From a virus: a DNA stretch of 36,595 nt. The notes beneath the pieces are model-generated. The model was not told where the DNA came from. It saw nothing but the letters and a program-made list of their open reading frames with translations, and ran no database searches. A program made the position numbers and the translations under genes. Numbering within the stretch: the stretch's first letter is position 1; every line of letters begins with the position of its first letter. Shown piece after piece: positions 20,583 through 28,782 of this stretch. The stretch is from IMG/VR virus record IMGVR_UViG_3300042477_000074, positions 1-36,595 of that record; one strand, written 5' to 3'.

Positions 20583-20997
20583 CTGGAGGAACAACACCCT
20601 TAACGCGTTCAAAACTTCTCATGCCAGCAATCCCAAGCATCCCGCTTAAAATAACCCATAGAGCCTCGGTGTCTAGCATGGGAGGAGGCTTTACATCTTG
20701 CGGAACGATTTGTTCTGCTTGCATCCAAGTCCACGCCCATACTAAAAGCGGATAAGCAAGAAACTGATAGAACATCGCACCCGCACCAACCCAACCGATA
20801 GCAGGTCTCCAGCCAGCAACAAACATATTCTGGTTGGCAGCTTCGACCTTATTGACTTCCATTTGACCGAGGTCTATTGCTTGGTCGATACGCTTGGCCT
20901 CTAGCTCAAGCTCCATGCGTTCTTTGTCGGAGGTGTGTAGGTCTCCGATAACCTTACCGACCGAATCAACGATGGAAGAGATTCCGAGCAGGTTCAT
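20572..20997 (-). CDS. Holin of the 3TM (gene-transfer-release) type (141 aa)
   Basis: Membrane protein. After a charged N-terminal helix (DKERMELELEAKRIDQAIDL), hydrophobic segments occur at about residues 58-88 (MFVAGWRPAIGWVGAGAMFY and FLAYPLLVWAWTWM) and about 110-126 (EALWVILSGMLGIAGM). The RPAIGW and GMLGIAGMRSFERVKG elements fit the Pfam 3TM holin family. The start overlaps the endolysin stop (ATGA). It would permeabilise the inner membrane at the time of lysis. Confidence 0.8.
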   Translation of the reverse strand: MNLLGISSIVDSVGKVIGDLHTSDKERMELELEAKRIDQAIDLGQMEVNKVEAANQNMFVAGWRPAIGWVGAGAMFYQFLAYPLLVWAWTWMQAEQIVPQDVKPPPMLDTEALWVILSGMLGIAGMRSFERVKGVVPPAKS

Positions 20998-21503
20998 AGC
21001 TTGAGCGTCCTAGAAACCCAACCAAGAAGAAACTTAAGTTGGCTGCGATCACGCAAAACAATATCCCGATACCTAGCAATCTTTGCCAGCGCGTAATAAG
21101 CCACAAATAGCTCAGGATTAGCTTGGTTGAGTGCTGATATGGTCTTGGGCCCGATAACGCCATCTGGGGCTGTTTTAACGCATATCTGGGCAAGTTTGAT
21201 AGATACGGGTACGCCAGCATTGACAGCAAAGTTAAAGAGAGACGAGGCTATAACGTCTGACTCGATCTCATCGCCCTTAATCTTGTCCCAGAAGTTTGTT
21301 TTATAAAAGTCTCGGACCATTTGAGTAGGAGGTGTCTCTGTGTAGTCAATGTGCTGCCAGCCCTCCCACTGTGGATTCATCTTGCGAGCAATACCCGCAT
21401 AAGTCATGCCACCTCGATCACCAGGAACCTCGTGGAGGACGTAGCCTCCTTCGTCCTCGATCATCTTGTTGAAAGCTGACTCAAAATTAGCCAATTGCCT
21501 CAC
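20994..21503 (-). CDS. Endolysin, GH108-type N-acetylmuramidase (169 aa)
   Basis: The N-terminal part has the GH108 signature: EDEGGY with Glu18 as the probable acid, followed by DRGGMTYAGIA. The C-terminal part (CVKTAPDGVIGPKTISALNQ and onward) is the peptidoglycan-binding type 3 domain that usually accompanies it. Length is typical. No signal peptide is seen, so it needs a holin. A GTG at 21501-21503 is used here; a TTG at 21492-21494 has a better spaced AGAGGTG, so the start is unsure. The 5' end overlaps the phosphoesterase by 17 bases. Confidence 0.85.
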   Translation of the reverse strand: MRQLANFESAFNKMIEDEGGYVLHEVPGDRGGMTYAGIARKMNPQWEGWQHIDYTETPPTQMVRDFYKTNFWDKIKGDEIESDVIASSLFNFAVNAGVPVSIKLAQICVKTAPDGVIGPKTISALNQANPELFVAYYALAKIARYRDIVLRDRSQLKFLLGWVSRTLKL

Positions 21504-22425
21504 CTCTAAAGTAAGCGGTTCCTTCTATGACCTCACATAATTCTGGAGGAAGCAGCCTGCCGTTTTGGAACTTTAGGACCGCAAAGCCCTGACACCAAGG
21601 AACAGGATTATCTTCCATATAAGCAAACTGATCGCCGCCAGGATCTGCGAGCATACCCGTCGAGATGCCGTATCTACGCCCAGTGTAGTCGCCCCAACCT
21701 TTGACTTCTAAGAGGTGGGTATGACCGCTGCACGAACTCAGTCCAGATTTAAGAACGTTGTTGTATCCAGAGTGTATACCTCCATGCTGAAAACGATGCT
21801 TAACCATGCAGACCTCGTTGACCATCACCGACCAAGAGACCGTCCATTCTGGAATATGGTCTTTAAGACATGTTCCACCGATACCCTTGAACTCAGGAAC
21901 CTGGCCTGCCAAACGCCTATCGAAGCGTATATCGTGGTTTCCGGTTGTTCTATGCAAGAATGTTCCCAGACCCTTACAAGCCTTGACGATCTTATCCATG
22001 TGCCACTGGACCGCCTCAAGTTCATCTCTAAGGCTTACAACAGGAGTCCAGTCCATAGGACCGAATCGGCTAATCGACCCTCCGTCCAAGATGTCGCCGT
22101 TAGCAATAATTGCCTTAGGCTTGAGCATCTTGATGACTTTAAGAAGCGCGTTAAACCCTACAGAAGGCTCGCCAGGCATAAAGTGCGCGTCACTAAAGAC
22201 CAAGACGTAACCATCAACGGTTAGGATAGATCGTTTAGCGTTTTGAGGAATAGTAAGAGAGTGATCTGAGTCTAGAAATAAACCATAACGTGATTCTATG
22301 GCTCTCCTGCGAGCGTAGACGCTTCTCTGTGTGGTGTTAAGAGCTTCTGCGACCTTGGTAGGACTTTTTAGCTCTCGGAATAGCGCGATGAACTCATCGT
22401 CGCTGCATTTTGCGTTGTGAACCAT
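21487..22425 (-). CDS. Calcineurin-like metallophosphoesterase with N-terminal HTH (312 aa)
   Basis: All metal-binding motifs are present: SDAHFM (Asp79/His81), NGDILDG (Asp111), GNHD (162-165), KHRFQHGG (His210, His214) and GHTH (234-237). Residues about 8-45 (DEFIALFRELKSPTKVAEAL and RSVYARRRAIE) form a helix-turn-helix. The enzyme could hydrolyse phosphodiesters of nucleic acids or cyclic nucleotides; the substrate is not visible. It lies inside the lysis region, between endolysin and holin genes. GGGGG stands five bases before the ATG. No residue known to be essential is missing. Confidence 0.83.
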   Translation of the reverse strand: MVHNAKCSDDEFIALFRELKSPTKVAEALNTTQRSVYARRRAIESRYGLFLDSDHSLTIPQNAKRSILTVDGYVLVFSDAHFMPGEPSVGFNALLKVIKMLKPKAIIANGDILDGGSISRFGPMDWTPVVSLRDELEAVQWHMDKIVKACKGLGTFLHRTTGNHDIRFDRRLAGQVPEFKGIGGTCLKDHIPEWTVSWSVMVNEVCMVKHRFQHGGIHSGYNNVLKSGLSSCSGHTHLLEVKGWGDYTGRRYGISTGMLADPGGDQFAYMEDNPVPWCQGFAVLKFQNGRLLPPELCEVIEGTAYFRGEAIG

Positions 22426-22669
22426 GAAGCCCCCAGTGCTCGACGCTTTGGATCATCTTTCGCGGGATCACTAGCGATTGAGCTATTGCGTCATCCGTAA
22501 CGGACTGACAAATCTTCAGGCCACGCTCATTATCTGCAACTAAAAAGCCAATTGAAGTTACAAGCGGAACCTGAAACTCGGCGGCTTTTTCGAGGCTCTC
22601 ACCCCATCCCAAAGTGTCATGCGCTGCATCTTCCCAAACTACTTTAACTATCTGAGGGAGATTTTTCAT
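22394..22669 (-). CDS. Small hypothetical protein (91 aa)
   Basis: Not recognised. It contains VKVVWEDAAHDTLGWGESL and LVTSIGFLVADNERGLKIC, followed by IPRKMIQSVEHWG. It resembles small conserved phage proteins of unknown role with a beta-rich core. It overlaps both neighbours (26 bases with the small holin gene, 32 with the phosphoesterase). Confidence 0.6.
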   Translation of the reverse strand: MKNLPQIVKVVWEDAAHDTLGWGESLEKAAEFQVPLVTSIGFLVADNERGLKICQSVTDDAIAQSLVIPRKMIQSVEHWGLHGSQRKMQRR

Positions 22670-22862
22670 TTTTCTTGTCTTTTATCGCGTGAAACCACTT
22701 CCAGACAAGCCAGCCGGACTGTAACACAATGTAGAGCAAGGTAGCAACTGCCACCCATTCATTCAGAGTCAGACCACCAACAGTCACGGCTGTTGTGATT
22801 GCTACAGGAGGAGCAGCCTTTGCTGCTTCTACGAGTACGTCTGACTTCTGTTCAGGTGTCAT
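22644..22862 (-). CDS. Single-TM holin candidate (72 aa)
   Basis: The N-terminus MTPEQKSDVLVEAAKAAPPV is followed by a weakly hydrophobic Ala/Thr/Val stretch and one strong transmembrane segment (LNEWVAVATLLYIVLQSGWL, about residues 32-51), and then a basic-charged tail (KDKKNEK). This resembles small holins common in podophages. The presence of a second holin-like gene (20572-20997) suggests a holin/antiholin pair or two different membrane roles. ATGA overlap with the upstream gene. Confidence 0.68.
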   Translation of the reverse strand: MTPEQKSDVLVEAAKAAPPVAITTAVTVGGLTLNEWVAVATLLYIVLQSGWLVWKWFHAIKDKKNEKSPSDS

Positions 22863-23218
22863 CTCTCAATCCAACTTACAGTATCTTCATCCCATGAATA
22901 CATTTTACCGTCAGTTGGCATTGCTATGGGAGCCTCCCACTGCGCGTCTGCGTTGAGAATCCAACTAGCAAAAGGCTTTGGCGCAACAAACGCGTCAATG
23001 TCTGCTCGGTAGGTGTAGCCGATCCCTGCGTAGTTTTTTCGGATGTTGCCGTTGTAGGAAGTCTGCTTCCAGTGCGGATAACCACCTGACCAGTTTTGAA
23101 GAAACCAAACACCTTTCCATTCCTGCTCAATACCGTTTTGGTCAAGCAGTTCGTTGTTGTGAACGACATGTACTTCAAGCACCACGTTGTTCTGATCTAG
23201 CTTTGCGAAATGAGCCAT
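22859..23218 (-). CDS. Phage protein near tail appendage (119 aa)
   Basis: A type frequent in marine and freshwater phages. It begins MAHFAKLDQNNVVLEVHVV; the WKQTSYNGNIRKNYAGIGYT block (about residues 50-69) and the following DAFVAPKPFASWIL are the conserved part. Many copies of this family lie next to tail fibres, so a chaperone or minor tail role is plausible. No catalytic motif. It ends overlapping the small holin gene. Confidence 0.72.
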   Translation of the reverse strand: MAHFAKLDQNNVVLEVHVVHNNELLDQNGIEQEWKGVWFLQNWSGGYPHWKQTSYNGNIRKNYAGIGYTYRADIDAFVAPKPFASWILNADAQWEAPIAMPTDGKMYSWDEDTVSWIER

Positions 23219-23226
23219 GTATTACC

Positions 23227-24504
23227 TCAGAATGTAATCGTGCCGTTTCCGTTGAATGTGTATCGTCTGTAGCCACCACTAACAGTAACTGTTGGGCTTC
23301 CTGTTGTTGATGCCGCCGCGTAAGTGTCTGGATAAGCAATGATAACAATGCCAGATCCACCATTACCGCCTGGGCCATCTGTTGGAGGAGTATACCCACC
23401 ACCACCCCCACCACCGCCAGTGTTTGCACCACCAGAGCCAGCAGTAGTTGAAGTTGCCGAACCATTACCGCCGCCGCCAGACCCGCCTGTTCCAGCCGTT
23501 CCTGCTGCACCACCACCAGCACCGCCTCCACCGCCACCAGCATAAGTTCCTCCACCTAATGATGCGCTTACGGTAGTTCCAGCACCACCGTTACCACCAT
23601 TAGTTGTTGAACCATTGCCACCGGTTCCAGTGCTTGAATTTGAACCACCGCCACCACCGGCCCCTAAAGTTCCTGGTAACGCACCGCTTCCAGTTCCCCC
23701 ACCGTTTCCTTGTGATGGCGAAGTATTTGGAGTATTCCCCGTTCCACCACTTCCAGAAAAAGCATTTGGCGAAACAAAGGAATATGACCCACCACCACCA
23801 GACCCGCCATTTTGCCCCGTTCTAAGTGTAGTCCCAGAATCACCTCCGCTTCCGCCACCACCACCGCCATAGGCTTTATATGTGTTGGCCCCAGCTCCTG
23901 ATGGGTTTTCACTTATTAACGATCCAGCAATAGATGAATCACCGCCGTTTGAACCACGCGATGTCCTAACTGTTGCTCCGGCCCCCGAACTTCCAACCGT
24001 GATTGTGTAAGTTGCACCAACAACTACAGACAGACCAGACGAACCAGTACCAGTTCTAAGCCCTCCAGCACCTCCTCCGCCACCTGAAGGCGTACCGCCG
24101 CCACCACCACCACCAACAAGTAAATAATCAATAGTAAAAATTTGTGAAAGTGACGTAGCAGCAAATCCAGAGTAAACAATCCAACCTTGAGTTGCATCAA
24201 CATAAACAAGTTGAACTGAACCTCTGTTGGTGCTTAATGACGCATCAGAAGCAAATCCGTTGATTTTGCTCCCATTCCCTGCAATCGTAAGGCCATTCGC
24301 GCCCCAAGTACCCGCATAATCTGTCAACGTAATGACATCCCCAGCCGATGGATTAACAGGTAGCCTGACGGTAAACGCCGTTGAAGTTGTATTACAAGGA
24401 TAAGAATTTCCAGCTACTGCTGTAAAATTTGCTATCTGTACCGGCTGCCATTGCAGCGTCGGCGGTGGCGCAAGTTTGAACGCCGAAGGCTGCAATGAGT
24501 TCAT
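23227..24504 (-). CDS. Glycine-rich tail appendage protein (425 aa)
   Basis: After an N-terminal domain (about residues 1-120), a glycine-rich region stretches from about 131 to 380, with many GGGGG blocks alternating with short Ser/Thr/Asn pieces. A conserved-looking C-terminus follows (SGIVIIAYPDTYAA, then VTVSGGYRRYTFNGNGTITF). Poly-glycine segments of this kind form packed PG-II helices in phage receptor-binding adhesins (for example gp38 of T-even-like phages), so this is a likely receptor-binding or tip protein. Its ATG overlaps the upstream stop (TAATG). Fold is inference. Confidence 0.75.
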   Translation of the reverse strand: MNSLQPSAFKLAPPPTLQWQPVQIANFTAVAGNSYPCNTTSTAFTVRLPVNPSAGDVITLTDYAGTWGANGLTIAGNGSKINGFASDASLSTNRGSVQLVYVDATQGWIVYSGFAATSLSQIFTIDYLLVGGGGGGGTPSGGGGGAGGLRTGTGSSGLSVVVGATYTITVGSSGAGATVRTSRGSNGGDSSIAGSLISENPSGAGANTYKAYGGGGGGSGGDSGTTLRTGQNGGSGGGGSYSFVSPNAFSGSGGTGNTPNTSPSQGNGGGTGSGALPGTLGAGGGGGSNSSTGTGGNGSTTNGGNGGAGTTVSASLGGGTYAGGGGGGAGGGAAGTAGTGGSGGGGNGSATSTTAGSGGANTGGGGGGGGYTPPTDGPGGNGGSGIVIIAYPDTYAAASTTGSPTVTVSGGYRRYTFNGNGTITF

Positions 24505-24986
24505 TAGTAATTTCCTCCGAGAGCCGATACCGCAATACCAATATTAGTTCCTCCTGCGGCTACCGTAAGACCTGCGTAAACACGATAAGTTGCTGGAATG
24601 TTTAATCCACCCGTTGATATGGAGAACGGATAAACGCTTAACGCTGATGTTCCCAAAGCAGTAACCGCTGTAGCAGGAATCGCAACCTCGCCAATGAAGA
24701 TATTGTTTGCAGCCGTTGTATTTGCGGAGCCATTATTAAGCCAAAACCGAACTACGGTCGCGTTGCTTGTTCCCGATGCGGTTGCTCCATTTGTGGAAGC
24801 GAGCCTGCAATTGATTTGATCAATCCTTGCGCCATCCGCACCTGCCGTAAAACATAAGACCATCGCTGTTCCAGCGGCCTCAGTTCCATCAAATGCTTTG
24901 GTATTTGTCATTGCTGTTGAAAGAACAGCATTTAAAGCGCCAACATTTGGCGTTTGTACAAAAATTGGGGTTGCTGTAACAGCCAT
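24504..24986 (-). CDS. Small tail/virion protein (160 aa)
   Basis: Not in a named family known to me. Ala/Thr/Asn-rich, beta-type composition (FTAGADGARIDQINCRLAST and later RVYAGLTVAAGGTNIGIAV), with no charged tail. It sits between the long fibre and the glycine-rich appendage, so it is probably a connector or decoration at the fibre tip. The next gene starts within its stop codon. Confidence 0.6.
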   Translation of the reverse strand: MAVTATPIFVQTPNVGALNAVLSTAMTNTKAFDGTEAAGTAMVLCFTAGADGARIDQINCRLASTNGATASGTSNATVVRFWLNNGSANTTAANNIFIGEVAIPATAVTALGTSALSVYPFSISTGGLNIPATYRVYAGLTVAAGGTNIGIAVSALGGNY

Positions 24987-24988
24987 GA

Positions 24989-27900
24989 TTAAAAAGCTCC
25001 GTAAGTGTTAGCCATGTAAATATTGCCACCAGTGCTTGACCCGCCGCCTCCGCTAGCCGTTGCCCATGAGAGCGTACCAGAACCGTTTGTTTGCAAGATC
25101 TGGCCGTTAGTGCCATCAGCACTCGGAAGTGTCCACGTTACGTTTGCAGAAACCGTCCCTGGAGCCTTGAAAGCTACATAGTTGGATGAGTCTGTGTCCG
25201 CAAACCGTAAGGCTCCTGTAGCCCCGATCTGGACGTTTGTGCCATCCCAAGTAAGGTTTGCAGAACCACCAAACGAACTTGAGTTGTTGAATTGAATTTG
25301 GGTATTGGAACCACCAGGACTTGCAGAAACCGTACCCCACTCCAAAGCAGTAGCACCAGAGTTAACACGGAGAACTTGTAAAGCAGTTCCGATGGTCGTT
25401 AGACCCGTACCGCCGTTCGTTGTTCCTAGCGTCCCTGTGATGCCTGTGGACAACGAGACGTTTGTGATCGTGTTGCTAGAACCGTTGATGGTCTTGTTGG
25501 TGAGTGCCTCTGAGCCTGCAAGCGTTGCTAACGTTCCTGTGGTCGGAACCGTAACGTTTGTCGCCCCTGTGCTTGTGATCGTGACGCTGTTAGCACCCGA
25601 TGTTGCAAGCGTAGAACCGTTAGCAAGCGTCAACGTACCTGTAGTCGTCGAAACTGTAAGACCGTTGAACTTGCCTGCTGTTATGTCGCCCGTCGTGTCT
25701 GCAATCGTGACAGCAGAGTTTTGGACAAGTTTTCCGGTTGTTCCGTCGAATCTTGCAACGGCGTTATCTGTGGAAGAGGCTGGGCCTACAACGTCACCAG
25801 AACCTGATACTGTTGTCCATGTGAAAGCTGTTCCGTCCCACTGGAGATAGGTTGATCCTGACGTTGGGGCAGCAATAAAGCCTGTCGCGCCTGATCCACT
25901 CTGCACAGCAATCCTGTTGGCAGCACCACCTGCAATGTTTGTTGCCGTAGTCGCAGTCGTTGCAGACGTTGCAGACGTTGCCGAAGTCGCCGTCGCAGCG
26001 TTACCTGAAATCGAGATGCCCCAGGTTCCTGTCGCGCCCGTTCCTGATGGTGGGACAAAGTCAGTCCCCGATGTGGCCTGCGTGAACCCACCAGAACCGT
26101 TACCCTTTAGGATATTGGTTCCCGATGTTGCAGGTGCGTAGTCAATCCCAGAAGCAGCCGCAGCAACAACACCAGAACCCGATGCTTTTACAAGCCCCGT
26201 GACGTTAATGACTTGCTGATAGTCGACATTGGCTTGAGCAGCTTGAAAGCCGCCTAAGTTATTACCCTTGAGGATTGATGTGCCAGAAGTAGCAGGCGCG
26301 TAATCCGTTCCTGACGACGCGGTAGAAAACCCGCCCGACCCGTTGCCCTTAAGAATCCCGCTGCCAGAAGTAGCGGGTGCGTAATCCGTACCTGAGACCG
26401 CAGCAGCAATTACACCCGATGAGGCTTTCAATAGACCCGTCGTTGTTGCTGCCTTGATTAACTTACCCGTCGTGCTATCAAAAAGTGCTATCTGGTTGTT
26501 GGTCGCACCTACAGGCCCGTAGACATCACCTGTCCCTGATGCCGTACCCCAGAAGAGATTCCCCGCTCCGTCTGTATTGAGCGTCTGACCGTTTGTTCCA
26601 TAAGAGGTCGGGAACACATAAGTTTGGGTTGAAGTTGACGCAGCGTTAGAGGGCTGAATCCGAAGCGTTTTCGTTCCCGATCCCGCGTCGTTCGACTGAA
26701 GCTCAAGGTAACCAGAAGTCCCTGCGCCTGTGTTGGCCGTAACCTGCATGTAGCCAACAAAAGAACCCTGTCCAGTGTCTGTAATGCTTGCAGACGAACT
26801 CTGGATGATCTTGCCCGTCGTTCCGTCAAACCTAACAATTCTGTTATCTGTTGAACTTGCTGGCCCCGTTACATCACCGCTAGACCCACTTGCAAACTCT
26901 AACCCCGTAGCACCAGCATTAACCCTTAAGACTTGCAGAGCAGAACCTAAAGCCGTTAGGCCCGTACCACCATTAGAGACAGGAAGCGTTCCTGTGACAC
27001 CTGACGAGAGAGGTAACCCAGTCGCGTTTGTGAGCGTTGCAGAAGAAGGTGTGCCTAGCGCACCGTTCCTCGTCACAATCGCCCCTGTGGAGCCCGTATT
27101 GACCGCTAGGGCCGTTGCTACGCCCGTACCTAAGCCTGATACCCCTGTGGAAATCGGAAGCCCTGTGGCGTTCGTAAGGGTTCCAGAAGAGGGTGTTCCT
27201 AATGCACCGCCGTTTGTGATGATTGCACCCGACGAACCAACATTGACCGCAAGCGCAGTTGCAACGTTTGTGCCGAGACCGCTAACACCTGTGGAGATCG
27301 GCAAGCCAGTGGCGTTTGTGAGCGTACCCGATGAAGGGGTTCCTAACGCACCACCAGGAGCAACGTAATCGGTTCCTGCTGTAGCGGCAGCCACCACACC
27401 AGAAGCAGCCTTTAGGACACCTGTCACCGATGATCCGGTGAGGATCTTTCCTGTAACCCCGTTGTAGATCGCTAACTGACCGTTAGTTGCACTTGCTGGG
27501 CCTGTTACGTCGCCACCTGTGGCTAGTGTTGCAAACTCTAAGGCTGTACCTGCCGAGTTGACCCTTAAGACATCGAGTGCAGCACCAAGACTCGTGAGAC
27601 CCGTTCCTCCAGAAGTCACAGGAATCGCTGTACCCGAATAGGTAAGCGTAATGTTTCCAGACGAGGTAACAGGAGAACCCGCTGTCAAGAAAGCAGGAGG
27701 TGTAATCCCTACACTTACAACCGTTCCAACACCGGAAACCGTGCTCCACTTGACCCCGCCTGTCTCGGCAGAGTCAGCAACCAAAACTTGTCCGTTTGAG
27801 CCTACAGGAACCCTTACATTGTCTGTACCTGAGTGAGCAATAATGTCGCCCTTGGTAGACAAAGGAGACAAAGCGTTAAATGCAGCAGTCTTACTTCCTT

Positions 27901-28780
27901 GTCCTGTACCGCCTGTTTCAATCGGGATCGTTCCCGTGAGTTTGGAAGATGCAAGCGATGTGATCCAAGCAGGGTTTGCATAAGACCCCGAAGTAACCAC
28001 ACCGTCTGTGACCGTTGCGGCATTACCTGAGATTGAAATCCCCCAGGTTCCAGCAGCACCAGAACCCGAAGTCGTGACAAATGCGCCTGTAGATCCTACG
28101 TTTACACCCAGCGCAGTCGCTACGTTCGTACCTAGCCCCGTAACGCCCGATAGAGGCATCCCAGAGGCATTGGTGAGGGTAATGCTCGATGGTGTTCCCA
28201 TCGCGCCGTTAAAGGTCGTAAAGGCTCCAGAAGAACCTACGTTGACCGCTAAGGCTGTAGCTACATTAGTCCCCAACCCAGACACACCTGTTGAGATTGG
28301 AAGTCCTGTCGCGTTCGTTAACGTCGCGGCAGAAGGAGTACCAAGGTTTGGAGTTGTAAGCGTTGGAGATGTTGCCCTTACAACGTTTCCTGTGCCCGTC
28401 GCACTCGAAAACGAGAGGTTGCCTGCACCGTCTGTCCCTAAGACTGCGTTAGCAGAACCGTCTGCGTCTGGCAACGTAAACGTAACGTTACTTGCCATCG
28501 CTGAGGCTGCACGAAGCTCGATGTAATTAGACCCGTTGTCTGAGTCCTCACCAATCCTTACTCGTCCTGCATTTGCAGCTACACCTTGCACCGCTAAAAC
28601 ATCCGAGACTGTGAAGGTGTCGCCATCGAGTCCAGCTTGTTGGTTCTTAAGCTGACTCATCAACTCCCGTATAGCGTTGTTGATGTTACTAGGCGCACAA
28701 CCCTCGGCAATGTCGATACCGTCGATGTCGGTGTTATTGCCTGGAGTTGAGGAAAACTCAGAGATCTTTGTCTTTGCCAT
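24989..28780 (-). CDS. Long tail fibre protein (1263 aa)
   Basis: The N-terminus (MAKTKISEFSSTPGNNTDID, then AEGCAPSNINNAIRELMSQL) is the attachment domain common to fibres of such podophages. The rest is a low-charge Gly/Thr/Ser/Ala beta-repeat region. Repeats of the types GTPSSGTLTNATGLPIS, NVATALAVNVGSSGA, and ILKGNGSGG with SGTDYAPATSG recur many times. It ends in GGNIYMANTYGAF without a C-terminal autocleavage domain. It is the largest gene of the genome and forms the host-contacting fibre. Low charge and repeats fit a trimeric beta-structured shaft. Confidence 0.85.
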   Translation of the reverse strand: MAKTKISEFSSTPGNNTDIDGIDIAEGCAPSNINNAIRELMSQLKNQQAGLDGDTFTVSDVLAVQGVAANAGRVRIGEDSDNGSNYIELRAASAMASNVTFTLPDADGSANAVLGTDGAGNLSFSSATGTGNVVRATSPTLTTPNLGTPSAATLTNATGLPISTGVSGLGTNVATALAVNVGSSGAFTTFNGAMGTPSSITLTNASGMPLSGVTGLGTNVATALGVNVGSTGAFVTTSGSGAAGTWGISISGNAATVTDGVVTSGSYANPAWITSLASSKLTGTIPIETGGTGQGSKTAAFNALSPLSTKGDIIAHSGTDNVRVPVGSNGQVLVADSAETGGVKWSTVSGVGTVVSVGITPPAFLTAGSPVTSSGNITLTYSGTAIPVTSGGTGLTSLGAALDVLRVNSAGTALEFATLATGGDVTGPASATNGQLAIYNGVTGKILTGSSVTGVLKAASGVVAAATAGTDYVAPGGALGTPSSGTLTNATGLPISTGVSGLGTNVATALAVNVGSSGAIITNGGALGTPSSGTLTNATGLPISTGVSGLGTGVATALAVNTGSTGAIVTRNGALGTPSSATLTNATGLPLSSGVTGTLPVSNGGTGLTALGSALQVLRVNAGATGLEFASGSSGDVTGPASSTDNRIVRFDGTTGKIIQSSSASITDTGQGSFVGYMQVTANTGAGTSGYLELQSNDAGSGTKTLRIQPSNAASTSTQTYVFPTSYGTNGQTLNTDGAGNLFWGTASGTGDVYGPVGATNNQIALFDSTTGKLIKAATTTGLLKASSGVIAAAVSGTDYAPATSGSGILKGNGSGGFSTASSGTDYAPATSGTSILKGNNLGGFQAAQANVDYQQVINVTGLVKASGSGVVAAAASGIDYAPATSGTNILKGNGSGGFTQATSGTDFVPPSGTGATGTWGISISGNAATATSATSATSATTATTATNIAGGAANRIAVQSGSGATGFIAAPTSGSTYLQWDGTAFTWTTVSGSGDVVGPASSTDNAVARFDGTTGKLVQNSAVTIADTTGDITAGKFNGLTVSTTTGTLTLANGSTLATSGANSVTITSTGATNVTVPTTGTLATLAGSEALTNKTINGSSNTITNVSLSTGITGTLGTTNGGTGLTTIGTALQVLRVNSGATALEWGTVSASPGGSNTQIQFNNSSSFGGSANLTWDGTNVQIGATGALRFADTDSSNYVAFKAPGTVSANVTWTLPSADGTNGQILQTNGSGTLSWATASGGGGSSTGGNIYMANTYGAF
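26985..27355. repeat. Tandem fibre repeats, group B (about 3 units)
   Basis: Three consecutive units of roughly 135-140 bases code for LGTPSSxTLTNATGLPxS and the following NVATALAVN-like segment. They are related to group A units (28067-28342) and in the same frame. Such long similar units can recombine, so the number may vary between relatives. Confidence 0.7.
28067..28342. repeat. Tandem fibre repeats, group A (about 2 units)
   Basis: Two units of about 135 bases that encode GTPSxxTLTNAxGxP with NVATALxVNVGSxGA. They resemble group B units (26985-27355) and are separated from them by about 700 bases of other fibre sequence. Confidence 0.68.
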
Positions 28781-28782
28781 GT

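Noticed and set aside
23339-23872. Open plus-strand frames rich in Pro opposite the glycine-rich gene
   Set aside because: Poly-Gly codons read as Pro on the other strand; the frames lack ribosome sites and simply mirror the appendage gene.
25305-28526. Long plus-strand frames rich in Val/Pro opposite the fibre gene
   Set aside because: They are antisense shadows of the repeat-rich fibre; composition follows from Gly/Thr/Ala codons and no start signals are present.
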